A stretch of 64,000 nt of DNA from Psychrobacillus sp044762855 (GTDB lineage Bacteria > Bacillota > Bacilli > Bacillales_A > Planococcaceae): NCBI RefSeq assembly GCF_044762855.1, contig NZ_JBIWFB010000008.1:158776-222775 (forward strand), in the 5' to 3' direction. Below the pieces are notes generated by a model, which had not been told where the DNA came from, did no database searches, and worked only from the letters and a program-made list of their open reading frames with translations. Of the stretch, positions 36,048 through 44,730 are shown piece by piece (the stretch's first letter is position 1; every line of letters starts with the position of its first letter). The position numbers and the translations under genes were made by a program.

Positions 36048-36797
36048 TTAATGTTTATGTCCGCCTAAACTAACAGGCTCGATTAGAACAAATTCTTCTT
36101 CATCCAAGTAAGCGGTGTAAGACATTTGTGCGCCTGGGAACTCTTTCATTTTCCAACCGGCCATATTTTTATTGCCTCCGTACAATGGATCAGCGAAGCA
36201 TCCTTGTAGTGTAAGTGTTCTTAGTAAGTTAAAGAATACAGTGGAATTTACTAATTCCATTTCTACTTCTCCTGCTTGGAAAGAAGTTAATATCGTAATT
36301 TTTTGTACTTCTGTTAAGTCTTTAAAAAGCGTGCCGTCATATTCTTTTTCACTGACTTCATTCAGCTTGCGAGAACCCTGTAATACGATATCAGCTTTGT
36401 TGAGTGGAGTATCTCCTGCAGTAAAAGGACCTTTCCTATAGTCATCTGCATTGCTTCCCCAAGGACTAGCTAGTTGCTTATCGATAAAATAAGGAACTCC
36501 TAATGCAATTGCACCAGGACCATTTTTGTCTTCTGGATAAATCATTTCCGTAGCAGCTGCCATTGCATCGAAATCTTTTTGACGTGCGAAAAACTGACGC
36601 GTCTCGCTATAATCGATGGCAACATGATTTGAATCGTGAGCAACTGTTGGAGTAGTAGTCTCTGATTTCCCGCCTAGTAAACTACCAATGGCACCACCTA
36701 CTACTAGACCGCCAACCGTCAATCCAGAGTTTTTGATAAATGAGCGTCTAGAAGTACGTTTATCTAAGATAGGATTGTTCTTTTCTTGTTCTGACAT
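36048..36797 (-). CDS. Gluconate 2-dehydrogenase subunit 3-like protein with Tat signal
   Basis: A 249-residue protein with a clear twin-arginine signal: SRRSFIK at residues 16-22 followed by a glycine-rich hydrophobic stretch to about residue 43. The body matches the gluconate 2-dehydrogenase subunit 3 family (QFFARQKDFDAMAAATEMIYPEDKNGPGA and FADPLYGGNKNMAGWK). In known enzymes this small subunit carries the flavoprotein across the membrane. The gene is first in the order subunit 3, GMC subunit, tatA-2. AGGAGG upstream supports the ATG. Confidence 0.9.
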   Translation of the reverse strand: MSEQEKNNPILDKRTSRRSFIKNSGLTVGGLVVGGAIGSLLGGKSETTTPTVAHDSNHVAIDYSETRQFFARQKDFDAMAAATEMIYPEDKNGPGAIALGVPYFIDKQLASPWGSNADDYRKGPFTAGDTPLNKADIVLQGSRKLNEVSEKEYDGTLFKDLTEVQKITILTSFQAGEVEMELVNSTVFFNLLRTLTLQGCFADPLYGGNKNMAGWKMKEFPGAQMSYTAYLDEEEFVLIEPVSLGGHKH

Positions 36798-37103
36798 TAT
36801 GAAAACCTCCTAATATATAATTAATAAATAATCTATATGAACTATATCGCCATTGAAATTTTAACAGTCCTAAGGTATCGGAACAATCATTAAAACCAAT
36901 CCTAATGCCCACTGACACAACACTTTTGATTCGTTTGTTGAGTAATTAGTGTATTTCTCCTCTATTTTTGCAACTTATTTTTATCTACGCCTCAAGCCCT
37001 ACTAATTTTCCTCCTAGAGTCCGTTTAGAGAAAAACGTTATTAAGAGATGATTAGAACAGTAGATAAGGGGGCAAAATGCTTCATATGAACGAGGTGAGA
37101 AAG

Positions 37104-37691
37104 ATGGAAAAAACTATTTATATCGTTTTGAGTAACACAGGTACACTGTTTTCCAAAGCGATAGGTATGTATACGAGAAAAGATATGAATCATGCTTCCA
37201 TTGCTTTCGATGAAGAGCTGAATGAGATGTATAGTTTCGGACGGAAAAACAAGCATAATCCTTTTAATGGGGGGTTCATTAGAGAGGAACCTACAGAAGG
37301 ACTTTTTACTAATGCAACTTGCGCCATCTATAAATGCCAAGTTTCCATAGAAGAATATAATCGAATGCGGTATAAAATTCGTCGCATGGAACAACAAAAA
37401 GAGTTATATAAATACAATTTGATCGGATTGTTTGGTGTAGCTATGAACATTAAAATAGAGCGGCCGTATGCATTTTTTTGTTCCCAATTTGTAGCAATGA
37501 TCATGAACGAATGTGACACCACGAGACTTCCTATTGCTCCATGTTTTGCACAACCTCATCATTTCGAACAACTTAGAGCGACAAGCCTTCAGTATAGAGG
37601 AGATTTACAGACATATTTATATGAAAAAAGAGGATTAGAAAAACAAGTGCAAGAAAATGCTTGGGAAGGTTTAGCTTTTCAAATGCAATAA
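37104..37691 (+). CDS. Putative permuted papain-like (NlpC/P60/YiiX-type) cysteine hydrolase
   Basis: A 195-residue protein I assign by motif only. An early histidine in MNHASIAFD (about residue 28) and a late cysteine in FFCSQFVAMIMNE (about residue 131) have the order seen in circularly permuted papain-like amidases. In these, the His precedes the Cys, and FxCSxFV is the typical nucleophile motif. Relatives cut amide bonds in peptidoglycan or lipids. No signal peptide is visible, so it would act inside the cell. ATG 37104 is chosen for the GAGGTGAG before it; two earlier in-frame ATGs lack a site. Confidence 0.65.
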   Translation: MEKTIYIVLSNTGTLFSKAIGMYTRKDMNHASIAFDEELNEMYSFGRKNKHNPFNGGFIREEPTEGLFTNATCAIYKCQVSIEEYNRMRYKIRRMEQQKELYKYNLIGLFGVAMNIKIERPYAFFCSQFVAMIMNECDTTRLPIAPCFAQPHHFEQLRATSLQYRGDLQTYLYEKRGLEKQVQENAWEGLAFQMQ

Positions 37692-37787
37692 AATACCGTT
37701 AATTCCTACATGAAGCTTTCTATAGTAAATTCAATAATTTCGTATTATATTTAATTATAGGAAAATTACTATTGCGGGGGTTTAGGA

Positions 37788-38852
37788 ATGGAAAAGCTAA
37801 TGAAATTAAGACAATCGTTTGAGGAATTAGGAGTCGACGGTATTTTAGTAACAGATGGTATTAACCGAAGATACTTAACGGATTTTACGGGTAGTGCGGG
37901 AACAGTGCTAATCTCAAAGACAGAAGCCTATCTATTAGTAGATTTTCGTTATACTAGTCAAGCAATTGCCCAGACAAAAGATTTTACAGTAAAAGAAATA
38001 GATAGAGCAATAATCTTTGAGGAAATTACTAATCTTGCGGAAAGTTTAGGGATTAATAAGCTAGGTTTCGAGCAACAACATGTATCCTATCAGTACTATT
38101 CCGAATTCAGCAAATATGCCAAAGCTGATTTAGTACCACTTTCTGGAGTCGTGGAAAAGTTACGCATGTTTAAAAGCGAATCAGAAATTGCTATTCTTAA
38201 AAAAGCAGCGGAAATTTCAGATGCAGCATTTTCACATATTTTAACGGTTATTCGCCCAGGGATAACAGAAATCGAAATAGCAAACGAACTAGAATTCCAT
38301 ATGCGAAAACTAGGAGCAACTTCTTCTTCCTTTGATATGATTGTTGCTTCGGGCGTTCGCTCTGCATTACCGCACGGAGTAGCAAGTGAAAAAGTAGTAG
38401 AGCAAGGAGACATGATTACCCTTGATTTTGGAGCGTATTATAATGGCTATTGCTCTGATATGACAAGAACAATTGCCGTCGGTGAACCGGATTTTAAATT
38501 GAAAGAAATATATACGATTGTATCCGGCGCCCTTGAACATGCACTTGCTGGTATAAAAGCAGGCATGACAGGAAAAGAGGCGGATGCATTAACTCGCGAT
38601 TATATTAGTGAAAAAGGATATGGCGAATATTATGGACACGGCATGGGTCATGGAATTGGTTTGTATATCCATGAAGATATTTTTATGAATCCAAAATGTG
38701 AGCAGCTCATTGAAGAAGGAATGGTTTTAACAGTAGAGCCGGGTATTTACATTCCAAATCTTGGTGGAGTTCGAATTGAAGATGATATTATTTTGAAAAA
38801 AGATGGCATCGAAATTATCACGAAATCCAATAAAGAACTAATCATATTGTAA
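37788..38852 (+). CDS. Xaa-Pro aminopeptidase-like M24 metallopeptidase (YqhT-like)
   Basis: A 354-residue, two-domain M24B peptidase. The N-terminal creatinase-like domain (about 1-125) is followed by a pita-bread catalytic domain. The metal ligands are visible in order: two Asp in TLDFGAYYNGYCSDMTRT, His in GHGMGHGIGL, Glu in VEPGIYIP and Glu in GVRIEDD. It removes N-terminal residues before proline or cleaves X-Pro dipeptides in the cytoplasm. It appears monocistronic; GCGGGGG lies before the ATG. Confidence 0.92.
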   Translation: MEKLMKLRQSFEELGVDGILVTDGINRRYLTDFTGSAGTVLISKTEAYLLVDFRYTSQAIAQTKDFTVKEIDRAIIFEEITNLAESLGINKLGFEQQHVSYQYYSEFSKYAKADLVPLSGVVEKLRMFKSESEIAILKKAAEISDAAFSHILTVIRPGITEIEIANELEFHMRKLGATSSSFDMIVASGVRSALPHGVASEKVVEQGDMITLDFGAYYNGYCSDMTRTIAVGEPDFKLKEIYTIVSGALEHALAGIKAGMTGKEADALTRDYISEKGYGEYYGHGMGHGIGLYIHEDIFMNPKCEQLIEEGMVLTVEPGIYIPNLGGVRIEDDIILKKDGIEIITKSNKELIIL

Positions 38853-38855
38853 CGA

Positions 38856-38896
38856 GAAAAGCTTTCCGCTCCAATGTAGTGGGAGGCTTTTTATTA
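38856..38896 (+). terminator. Terminator of the M24 peptidase gene
   Basis: An imperfect stem (AAAAGCTTTCC with GGGAGGCTTTTT) and T-run just after the stop codon. Confidence 0.65.
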
Positions 38897-39037
38897 TCCG
38901 CTTATAGGGATACTGCTACTTAACATGCTGAATAAGGCGTCGGCTATATTTCCGCAGGACGATTGACGAGCCACTACGACGCTAACGCTCTTGCAGGATT
39001 TCAAACCTTTGAGCAAAATTCCAAAGAATGGTTAAGG

Positions 39038-39168
39038 GCAATCAAACAGCCATTGAAGGCAACTAATTGAGGTTCGAAAGCAACTAAAATAAGTAGGAGA
39101 GCAACTAAATTGCCCGCGAAAGCAACTAATTACTTACAATAACAAGTTAACTTGGACTGAGACGACGA
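39038..39168 (+). repeat. Intergenic repeat A: five GCAAYYAA units at a 21-nt period
   Basis: Units begin at 39038, 39059, 39080, 39101 and 39122, each GCAA(C/T)(T/C)AA followed by about 9 variable bases and usually GAAA/GAGA. A conserved tail ACTTGGACTGAGACGACGA occupies 39150-39168. A homologous element with the same unit order and tail lies at 46766-46893. Stops in the forward frames argue against coding. It is not CRISPR: the units are too short and too tightly packed. Confidence 0.75.
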
Positions 39169-39600
39169 TAATTTAGGCAATTATAGGAACAATATGCCTA
39201 AAAGCCCATTGAACTCGCATAGCCGGCATCTGCTCGACTAGTTTGTCAGTTCGCAGTGTATATTGTTTAGTTCAACGACTTAGTGTTAATTTCGAATCCT
39301 GATAAGTCAGTGTGTTTTCATTGATTTTCGCAGCAGGGAGGCAACTCCAGTAGAGGCCAACAGGATGTTGGTCACGAAGGCGTTGCCACACGATGTGGCG
39401 TTCCTAGCCTTTGCTCCTCTGTTTGAGTAAAATGAGACTTCACAACGGACGCGCGTAGGCGTGGCGGTGAAGGCTTATCACTCACCCAACGGAAAGCGTC
39501 CGTCCTGCAGCGGAAATCCCTGCGGCCTCTTTCTACAACTCACTACGACACACTATCCCAATTACGTATGTTATTCCATTTCTCTCTTTCATTTGCTAAT
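39169..39600. other. Structured non-coding intergenic region with palindromes
   Basis: About 430 nt with higher GC than the surroundings and no credible gene. Short hairpins include CCAACA-GGA-TGTTGG (39357-39371), GCCACA-CGA-TGTGGC (39385-39399) and a longer-range pair ACGGACGC (39444-39451) with GCGTCCGT (39496-39503). The composition resembles dispersed intergenic repeats found in related genomes; that comparison is from memory. Confidence 0.5.
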
Positions 39601-39717
39601 TGGGGCTATATATAGAAGCTTTAGCGTTTTTTTATATACACTTTTTGTTTATTTAAGATTGTAACTGGACAGTATATAGAGGAAGTAGAATCTATATGAT
39701 GTTTAGGAGGACAACAA

Positions 39718-41313
39718 GTGACAAAAGAACAGCCAGATTTTGAAACAAATATAGAGGATGAGGATACGTTAACGAATAGACAAGGCCATCCAATTACAAA
39801 CAATCAAAATATGAGAACAGTTGGAAACCGTGGTCCTGCCACACTTGAAAACTATGATTTTATCGAGAAAATTAGTCACTTTGACAGAGAACGCGTGCCA
39901 GAACGTGTTGTACACGCTCGTGGTGCAGGAGCCCATGGTTACTTTGAGGCGTATGGAGCAGTTGGCGACGAAGCTGTTTCCAAATATACACGTGCAAAGT
40001 TATTCCAGGAAAAAGGGAAAAGAACTCCTGTTTTTGTTCGTTTTTCTTCTGTTATTCATGGCGGTCATTCACCAGAAACGTTGCGTGATCCGCGTGGATT
40101 TGCAGTAAAGTTTTATACGGAGGATGGTAACTGGGATTTGGTAGGGAACAATTTAAAGATTTTCTTCATCCGAGATGCTATAAAATTCCCAGATATGATC
40201 CATGCATTTAAGCCAGATCCAATTACGAATACTCAAGATTCTGAGCGATTTTTTGACTTTTGTGCGAGCTCACCAGAGACATTTCATATGGTTACATTCG
40301 TCTATTCACCATGGGGGATTCCGGCAAATTACCGAATGATGCAAGGTTCGGGAGTAAATACGTACAAATGGGTGAATAGCGAAGGCGAAGCAGTTCTTGT
40401 GAAATACCATTGGGAGCCAAAGCAAGGTATTCGAAATTTAACGCAAAAAGAGGCAGAAGAAATACAAGCCAAAAACTTTAACCATGCAACACAAGACTTA
40501 TATGATGCTATTGAAAAAGGAGATTTTCCAGAATGGGAGCTTCTCGTGCAAATAATGAGTGATGATGAACACCCCGAACTAGATTTCGATCCTTTAGATG
40601 ACACGAAACTATGGCCAGAGGATAAATTCCCTTGGATGGCCGTTGGTAAAATGGTATTAGATCGCAATCCAGAAGATTATTTCATGGAAGTGGAGCAAGC
40701 GGCGTTTGGGACGGGGGTACTTGTCGATGGACTCGATTTCTCGGACGATAAAATGCTCCAAGGACGAACATTTTCTTATTCGGATACACAACGTCATCGT
40801 GTAGGCGCAAATTATTTGCAGCTACCAATTAATGCTCCTAAAAAACGAGTTGCGACCAATCAAAGTGGAGGGCAAATGCAATATAAGCTGGACCGGGCAC
40901 CTTTTCAAAATCCGCATATTAACTATGAGCCATCCATATTAGATGGTCTAAAAGAAGCAAAGCAAATGGGCAAAGAATATACCCCAATGATCAAAGGTAA
41001 TTTAGTCCGACAATCGATCGATAGACAAAGTAATACAAAACAAGCAGGCGAAACATACCGGAATTTCGAACAATGGGAAAGAGATGAGCTTATTACCAAT
41101 CTTATCAATGACCTTTCTAGTTGCGATAAACGGATTCAAGAAAAAATGATTGTGCTAGCAGAAGAGGCAGATGAAGACTATGGGCGTCAATTAAAAGAAG
41201 GTCTAGCACAAGTCAAGTCAGGTGGTTCTAGTCAAAAACCACTAGGAAATCGCGATGGTGATCAGGCACCTGAAGATGCAATCAAAAAAAGCAATGAAGC
41301 AGAACCATATTAA
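39718..41313 (+). CDS. Monofunctional haem catalase
   Basis: A 531-residue catalase that converts hydrogen peroxide to water and oxygen. The distal histidine is in ERVVHARGAGAHG (about residue 64), the FVRFSSVIHGGHSPETLRDPRGFAVKFYTEDGNWD block is present, and the haem-ligand tyrosine is in RTFSYSDTQRHRVGANY. A C-terminal extension beyond the core (about residues 480-531) is rich in charged residues. It starts with GTG behind TAGGAGGA. An RclA-like reductase gene follows, suggesting a shared role against oxidants. No PerR box was recognised upstream. Confidence 0.95.
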   Translation: MTKEQPDFETNIEDEDTLTNRQGHPITNNQNMRTVGNRGPATLENYDFIEKISHFDRERVPERVVHARGAGAHGYFEAYGAVGDEAVSKYTRAKLFQEKGKRTPVFVRFSSVIHGGHSPETLRDPRGFAVKFYTEDGNWDLVGNNLKIFFIRDAIKFPDMIHAFKPDPITNTQDSERFFDFCASSPETFHMVTFVYSPWGIPANYRMMQGSGVNTYKWVNSEGEAVLVKYHWEPKQGIRNLTQKEAEEIQAKNFNHATQDLYDAIEKGDFPEWELLVQIMSDDEHPELDFDPLDDTKLWPEDKFPWMAVGKMVLDRNPEDYFMEVEQAAFGTGVLVDGLDFSDDKMLQGRTFSYSDTQRHRVGANYLQLPINAPKKRVATNQSGGQMQYKLDRAPFQNPHINYEPSILDGLKEAKQMGKEYTPMIKGNLVRQSIDRQSNTKQAGETYRNFEQWERDELITNLINDLSSCDKRIQEKMIVLAEEADEDYGRQLKEGLAQVKSGGSSQKPLGNRDGDQAPEDAIKKSNEAEPY

Positions 41314-41319
41314 TAGCCG

Positions 41320-41357
41320 AACCCCACTTTCTAAGCTTTTTGGAAGTGGGGTTTTAA
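41320..41357 (+). terminator. Terminator of the catalase gene
   Basis: AACCCCACTT (41320-41329) pairs with AAGTGGGGTT (41344-41353), followed by Ts. Confidence 0.85.
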
Positions 41358-41405
41358 GTTTATCTTCTTATTTAAAAGGAAATAGTGGAGGAAGGAGGTT
41401 TTTAG

Positions 41406-42767
41406 ATGAAAAAGTTTGATGCAGTAATTATTGGTTTTGGTAAAGGCGGAAAAACACTTGCTTCGGAGTTTGCTAAAAACGGTAAGACAGTTGCAGTGAT
41501 TGAAAAGTCTGCCAAGATGTACGGGGGAACATGTATTAATATTGCTTGTATCCCAACGAAATCACTTGTTCACTCAGCCGAAAAAAGAAAATACTTAACT
41601 ACTTCCAAAGAGGAATCTTATACAAAAGCTATTCATCAAAAAGATGAGTTAACTGATTTTTTACGTAATAAAAACTTTCATATGCTAGATGACCAAGAGA
41701 AAATTACAGTCATTACAGGAGAAGCAACTTTTATTAGTAATGACAAAGTGAAAATAAAAACTGCGGAAGACCAGTTGGAAGTAACAGCGGACCATTTCTT
41801 TATTAATACTGGATCCACACCAATCATACCCCCAATTGAAGGTCTAAAAGATGCGGAATTCGTCTATAATTCAACGACTTTACAACAACGAAAAGAGCTT
41901 CCAGAAAAACTGATTATTATTGGTGGAGGCTATATTGGACTTGAATTTGCTTCGATGTATGCAAACTTTGGCTCTGAAGTTACCATAATTGACGGCAATG
42001 AACAATTCTTGCCAAAGGAAGATCGGGATATGGCGGACGAAGTGAAAAAAGTACTAGAAGAAAAAAATATAACAATCGAAGTAAATGCCAAGGCGGAATC
42101 GGTGAAAAATCAATCAGGTGGTGTAGTAGTCACATATAAAACAAATAATAGTATGAAAGAAGTGCATGGAAATGCGATCTTACTTGCAACAGGTAGAAAG
42201 CCGAATACAGAAGGCTTAGGTTTGGAAAATACTTCTGTAGAAGTGAATGATAAAGGAGCTGTGGTAGTAGATGACTTTTTAAGAACTACTGCGAATAATA
42301 TTTGGGCAATAGGTGATGTAAATGGAGGTCCCCAGTTTACATATATTTCGCTAGATGATTTTCGCATTGTGAAAAACCAATTGTTCGGAGATGGTTCCTA
42401 TACGAAAAAAGAGCGTAAGAACGTCCCATACTCTGTGTTCATCGATCCTGTATTATCCCATGTCGGATTAAATGAAAAAATGGCAAAGGAAAAAGGCTTG
42501 GAGTATCAAGTAGTTTCGATGCCAGCAGCAGGAATTCCGAGAGCACGTATAGTGGAGCAAACAGAAGGATACTTAAAAGCACTGGTTAATCCAAGAACAA
42601 AAGAAATTTTGGGATGCACGTTATTTTGTGCGGAATCCAGTGAAGTGATAAATGTAGTACGGGTGGCAATAGAAGCGAAATTGCCATACACATTTTTACG
42701 AGATACTATATTCACACACCCGACAATGAGTGAATCACTCAATGATTTGTTTTCTAAAGTCGATTAA
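41406..42767 (+). CDS. RclA-like flavoprotein disulfide reductase
   Basis: A 453-residue pyridine-nucleotide disulfide oxidoreductase: FAD motif GFGKGG near the N-terminus, redox pair GGTCINIACIPTK (about residues 40-52), NAD motif GGGYIGLEFASMYANFG in the middle and a C-terminal dimer domain ending FTHPTMSESLNDLF with the catalytic His. The MYGGTCIN context and overall pattern resemble RclA, which reduces hypothiocyanous/hypochlorous stress products. Mercuric reductase is less likely because there is no N-terminal metal-binding domain or C-terminal cysteine pair. GGAGGAAGGAGG lies before the ATG. Confidence 0.85.
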   Translation: MKKFDAVIIGFGKGGKTLASEFAKNGKTVAVIEKSAKMYGGTCINIACIPTKSLVHSAEKRKYLTTSKEESYTKAIHQKDELTDFLRNKNFHMLDDQEKITVITGEATFISNDKVKIKTAEDQLEVTADHFFINTGSTPIIPPIEGLKDAEFVYNSTTLQQRKELPEKLIIIGGGYIGLEFASMYANFGSEVTIIDGNEQFLPKEDRDMADEVKKVLEEKNITIEVNAKAESVKNQSGGVVVTYKTNNSMKEVHGNAILLATGRKPNTEGLGLENTSVEVNDKGAVVVDDFLRTTANNIWAIGDVNGGPQFTYISLDDFRIVKNQLFGDGSYTKKERKNVPYSVFIDPVLSHVGLNEKMAKEKGLEYQVVSMPAAGIPRARIVEQTEGYLKALVNPRTKEILGCTLFCAESSEVINVVRVAIEAKLPYTFLRDTIFTHPTMSESLNDLFSKVD

Positions 42768-42833
42768 CTAGTATTTGTTGACACTCTTTTTCACTCCTTT
42801 AAAATGAAGAAGAAGTAAAGGAGAGTTCTTGAA

Positions 42834-42935
42834 ATGAGTTTAGTTGCTTTTGGAGCTATTTCGCTTGCATTAATAGTTGGTGTGTTGTTACTGGCGCTTG
42901 CCATTTTTGTATTGTTGAAGCTAGCTAAAAAGTAA
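42834..42935 (+). CDS. 33-residue single-helix membrane peptide
   Basis: A very short gene: MSLVAFGAISLALIVGVLLL and then a further hydrophobic stretch ending LKLAKK. One long membrane helix with a positive C-terminal end suggests the C-terminus is inside. A strong AAAGGAGAG ribosome binding site lies upstream and a terminator follows directly, so it looks like a genuine small-protein gene. The function is unknown. It lies between the RclA-like gene and phaP. Confidence 0.6.
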   Translation: MSLVAFGAISLALIVGVLLLALAIFVLLKLAKK

Positions 42936-42938
42936 AAA

Positions 42939-42980
42939 AGAGAGAGGTATCACCTGAAGTGATGACCCCTCTTTTTTTCA
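42939..42980. terminator. Bidirectional terminator between the small peptide gene and phaP
   Basis: Stem AGAGAGG-ATCAC with GTGAT-CCCCTCT (one bulge), with T-runs at both ends when read from either strand. Confidence 0.75.
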
Positions 42981-43002
42981 TTTAGTATAAGTTCAAAAAT
43001 TA

Positions 43003-43500
43003 TTATACTCCTGCAGATGCTAGTAAGTTTTTATGCGCACCTTTAAGTAGTTCAGTCAATTCTTCGATTTTATTTAATGTTTCTTCACGTTCTAATTTTT
43101 GTTGTTCAATTGCAGCTTTAACAGTTGACTCTAAGTGATTTTGTGATTGAACAAAGAGATCTAGAACCGCATAGCTTGGTTTCCATGATAATGCTTGTGC
43201 TTTATCGTTAATCTCTTGAACATTGTTCAGCCAACTAGACACTTGTTCTAATTGTGCGTTTCCACTAATACCTCTCACGCTTGTTTGAACTTTGTCTTGC
43301 CATTCTTGCGTCGCTTTTTTTGTTTCTACTTCCATAGCAGAAAGTGTAGCTACTGTAGAATCTAGAAGTTCTTTTTGATACGTAAATGCTTGTAATGATT
43401 TTTTTTGAACATCATCTTGCAAACTTTGTAACGTTTTAAAACCGTTTAACCATCCGTCCCACAACAAATCTACACCATTACCTAATTGTTCTCTAGCCAT
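43003..43500 (-). CDS. phaP: PHA granule-associated protein (phasin) PhaP
   Basis: A 165-residue, mostly helical, coiled-coil-prone protein with no signal peptide and no cysteines. The start AREQLGNGVDLLWDGWLNGF and alternating heptads fit Bacillus-type phasins that coat polyhydroxyalkanoate granules. It is encoded downstream of phaQ on the minus strand, divergent from phaRBC, as in Bacillus megaterium. A strong AAAGGAGG precedes the ATG, as expected for an abundant protein. Confidence 0.88.
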   Translation of the reverse strand: MAREQLGNGVDLLWDGWLNGFKTLQSLQDDVQKKSLQAFTYQKELLDSTVATLSAMEVETKKATQEWQDKVQTSVRGISGNAQLEQVSSWLNNVQEINDKAQALSWKPSYAVLDLFVQSQNHLESTVKAAIEQQKLEREETLNKIEELTELLKGAHKNLLASAGV

Positions 43501-43577
43501 TTGTAATTCCTCCTTTAATTTAGCAAAACATGTTTATTATTTATAATGAATGCCAATTTTTGCATTACATCCTAGGT

Positions 43578-43988
43578 TCAGTCCTCATCTTCCTGCTTAT
43601 CGGAGGAAGAGTGGAGTGGGGTGAAAAAAGGGTTGTATATGTTGAAAAATTGATTCAACATTTTTTGATACTGACTCAATGAACCAGCCCATAAATCCAA
43701 ATATTGTTTACCTGCATCTGTAATCGAATAAATTCTTTTAGCCGGACCGCCTGATGTCGTATCCCATTCGGATGTTACCAATGCATCTTTTTCGAGCTGT
43801 CTAAGGAGACGGTAAAAGTTTCCTTGGTCAACGGACTCCATACCAAACTGTGAAATTTTCTCCATTAACTCATAACCATGCGTATTCCAATCACGTAAAT
43901 GCAGCAACATGATTGGGATAAGGAAATTTTTCGGAGCACCAATATTGGTGGTCTTATTTTTTTTTGTTTCTTCTTTTTTTGATTCCAT
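43578..43988 (-). CDS. phaQ: PHA-responsive PadR-type repressor PhaQ
   Basis: A 136-residue PadR-family winged-helix protein: LLHLRDWNTHGYELMEKISQFG and GNFYRLLRQLEKDALVTSEWDTTSGGPAKRIYSITDAG are classic PadR core segments (about residues 25-100). In Bacillus megaterium PhaQ binds PHA and represses phaQP. ATG 43988 is chosen for the AGGTGA six nt upstream; a TTG at 43994 is also in frame. An operator candidate lies in the phaQ-phaR intergenic region. Confidence 0.88.
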   Translation of the reverse strand: MESKKEETKKNKTTNIGAPKNFLIPIMLLHLRDWNTHGYELMEKISQFGMESVDQGNFYRLLRQLEKDALVTSEWDTTSGGPAKRIYSITDAGKQYLDLWAGSLSQYQKMLNQFFNIYNPFFTPLHSSSDKQEDED

Positions 43989-44079
43989 TATCAATCACCT
44001 ACTTATTTAGTTGTTGCATATAAGTGTAATTTACACCTATATGATTTTTAAGTCAAGGGATTACTTTTTGAAAAAGTTT

Positions 44080-44092
44080 GACAAGGTTTGTC
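44080..44092. promoter_or_regulatory. Candidate operator in the phaQ-phaR divergent region
   Basis: GACAA-GGT-TTGTC, a 5-bp-arm dyad, is in the roughly 225-nt region between the divergent phaQ and phaR genes. It may be the PhaQ site, but this rests only on position and symmetry. Confidence 0.3.
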
Positions 44093-44213
44093 GAATGAAA
44101 AAGAATACAACAAAAATATATCGAATAGTCATAATTTTTACAATTTTATTACACACCACCGTGCTAAAGTGTGTTAAAGTTATGTGGAAATTAAGAAGAG
44201 GAGATGATTTCCA

Positions 44214-44675
44214 TTGACCCAGACAACTTCATTCGATGCTTTTACAATGTGGAAAAATGTGTATGAGAAAACGGAAAGTACATGGCGAGATGCTATCCAA
44301 GATACGCTTGGAAAAGAGTCTTTTGCAGAAAGTTTAGGACAAATTCAAAGTCAGTATTTACAGTATCAAGGAATTGTAAATAAAATGACCGAGTCCTATT
44401 TAAAACAAGTTAATTTGCCTTCTAGGGATGAAATTGCAAATGTCGCATCCCTTATCATAAACGTAGAATCGAAAGTGGATGATCTGGAAGATCAAATGGA
44501 TGCGCATAAAGCAGATACTTCACGAGAAATTGATCAATTAAAAAAAGCTGTAACTAATTTAGATAAAAAATTGGATCGAGTGCTTGAGCTACTAGATAAA
44601 TCACTAGAATCGCAGAATACCCCTAAAGTAACGGCTGGACCAGTAACACCAGCAGCTACAACTACTAAGAAATAA
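44214..44675 (+). CDS. phaR: Class IV PHA synthase subunit PhaR
   Basis: A 153-residue helical protein that pairs with PhaC to form the class IV PHA synthase. It begins TTSFDAFTMWKNVYEKTESTW, typical of PhaR, and has a coiled coil (VESKVDDLEDQMDAHKADTSREI region) followed by a low-complexity Thr/Ala/Pro tail. The start is TTG, fixed by AGAGGAG about ten bases upstream. The ATG at 44204 lies in another frame and leads to an early stop. It is first gene of phaR-phaB-phaC. Confidence 0.9.
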   Translation: MTQTTSFDAFTMWKNVYEKTESTWRDAIQDTLGKESFAESLGQIQSQYLQYQGIVNKMTESYLKQVNLPSRDEIANVASLIINVESKVDDLEDQMDAHKADTSREIDQLKKAVTNLDKKLDRVLELLDKSLESQNTPKVTAGPVTPAATTTKK

Positions 44676-44730
44676 TTTTCTACTACCTACATGATTTCTT
44701 AAATAAAATATATATTGGGAGTGTATTTAA

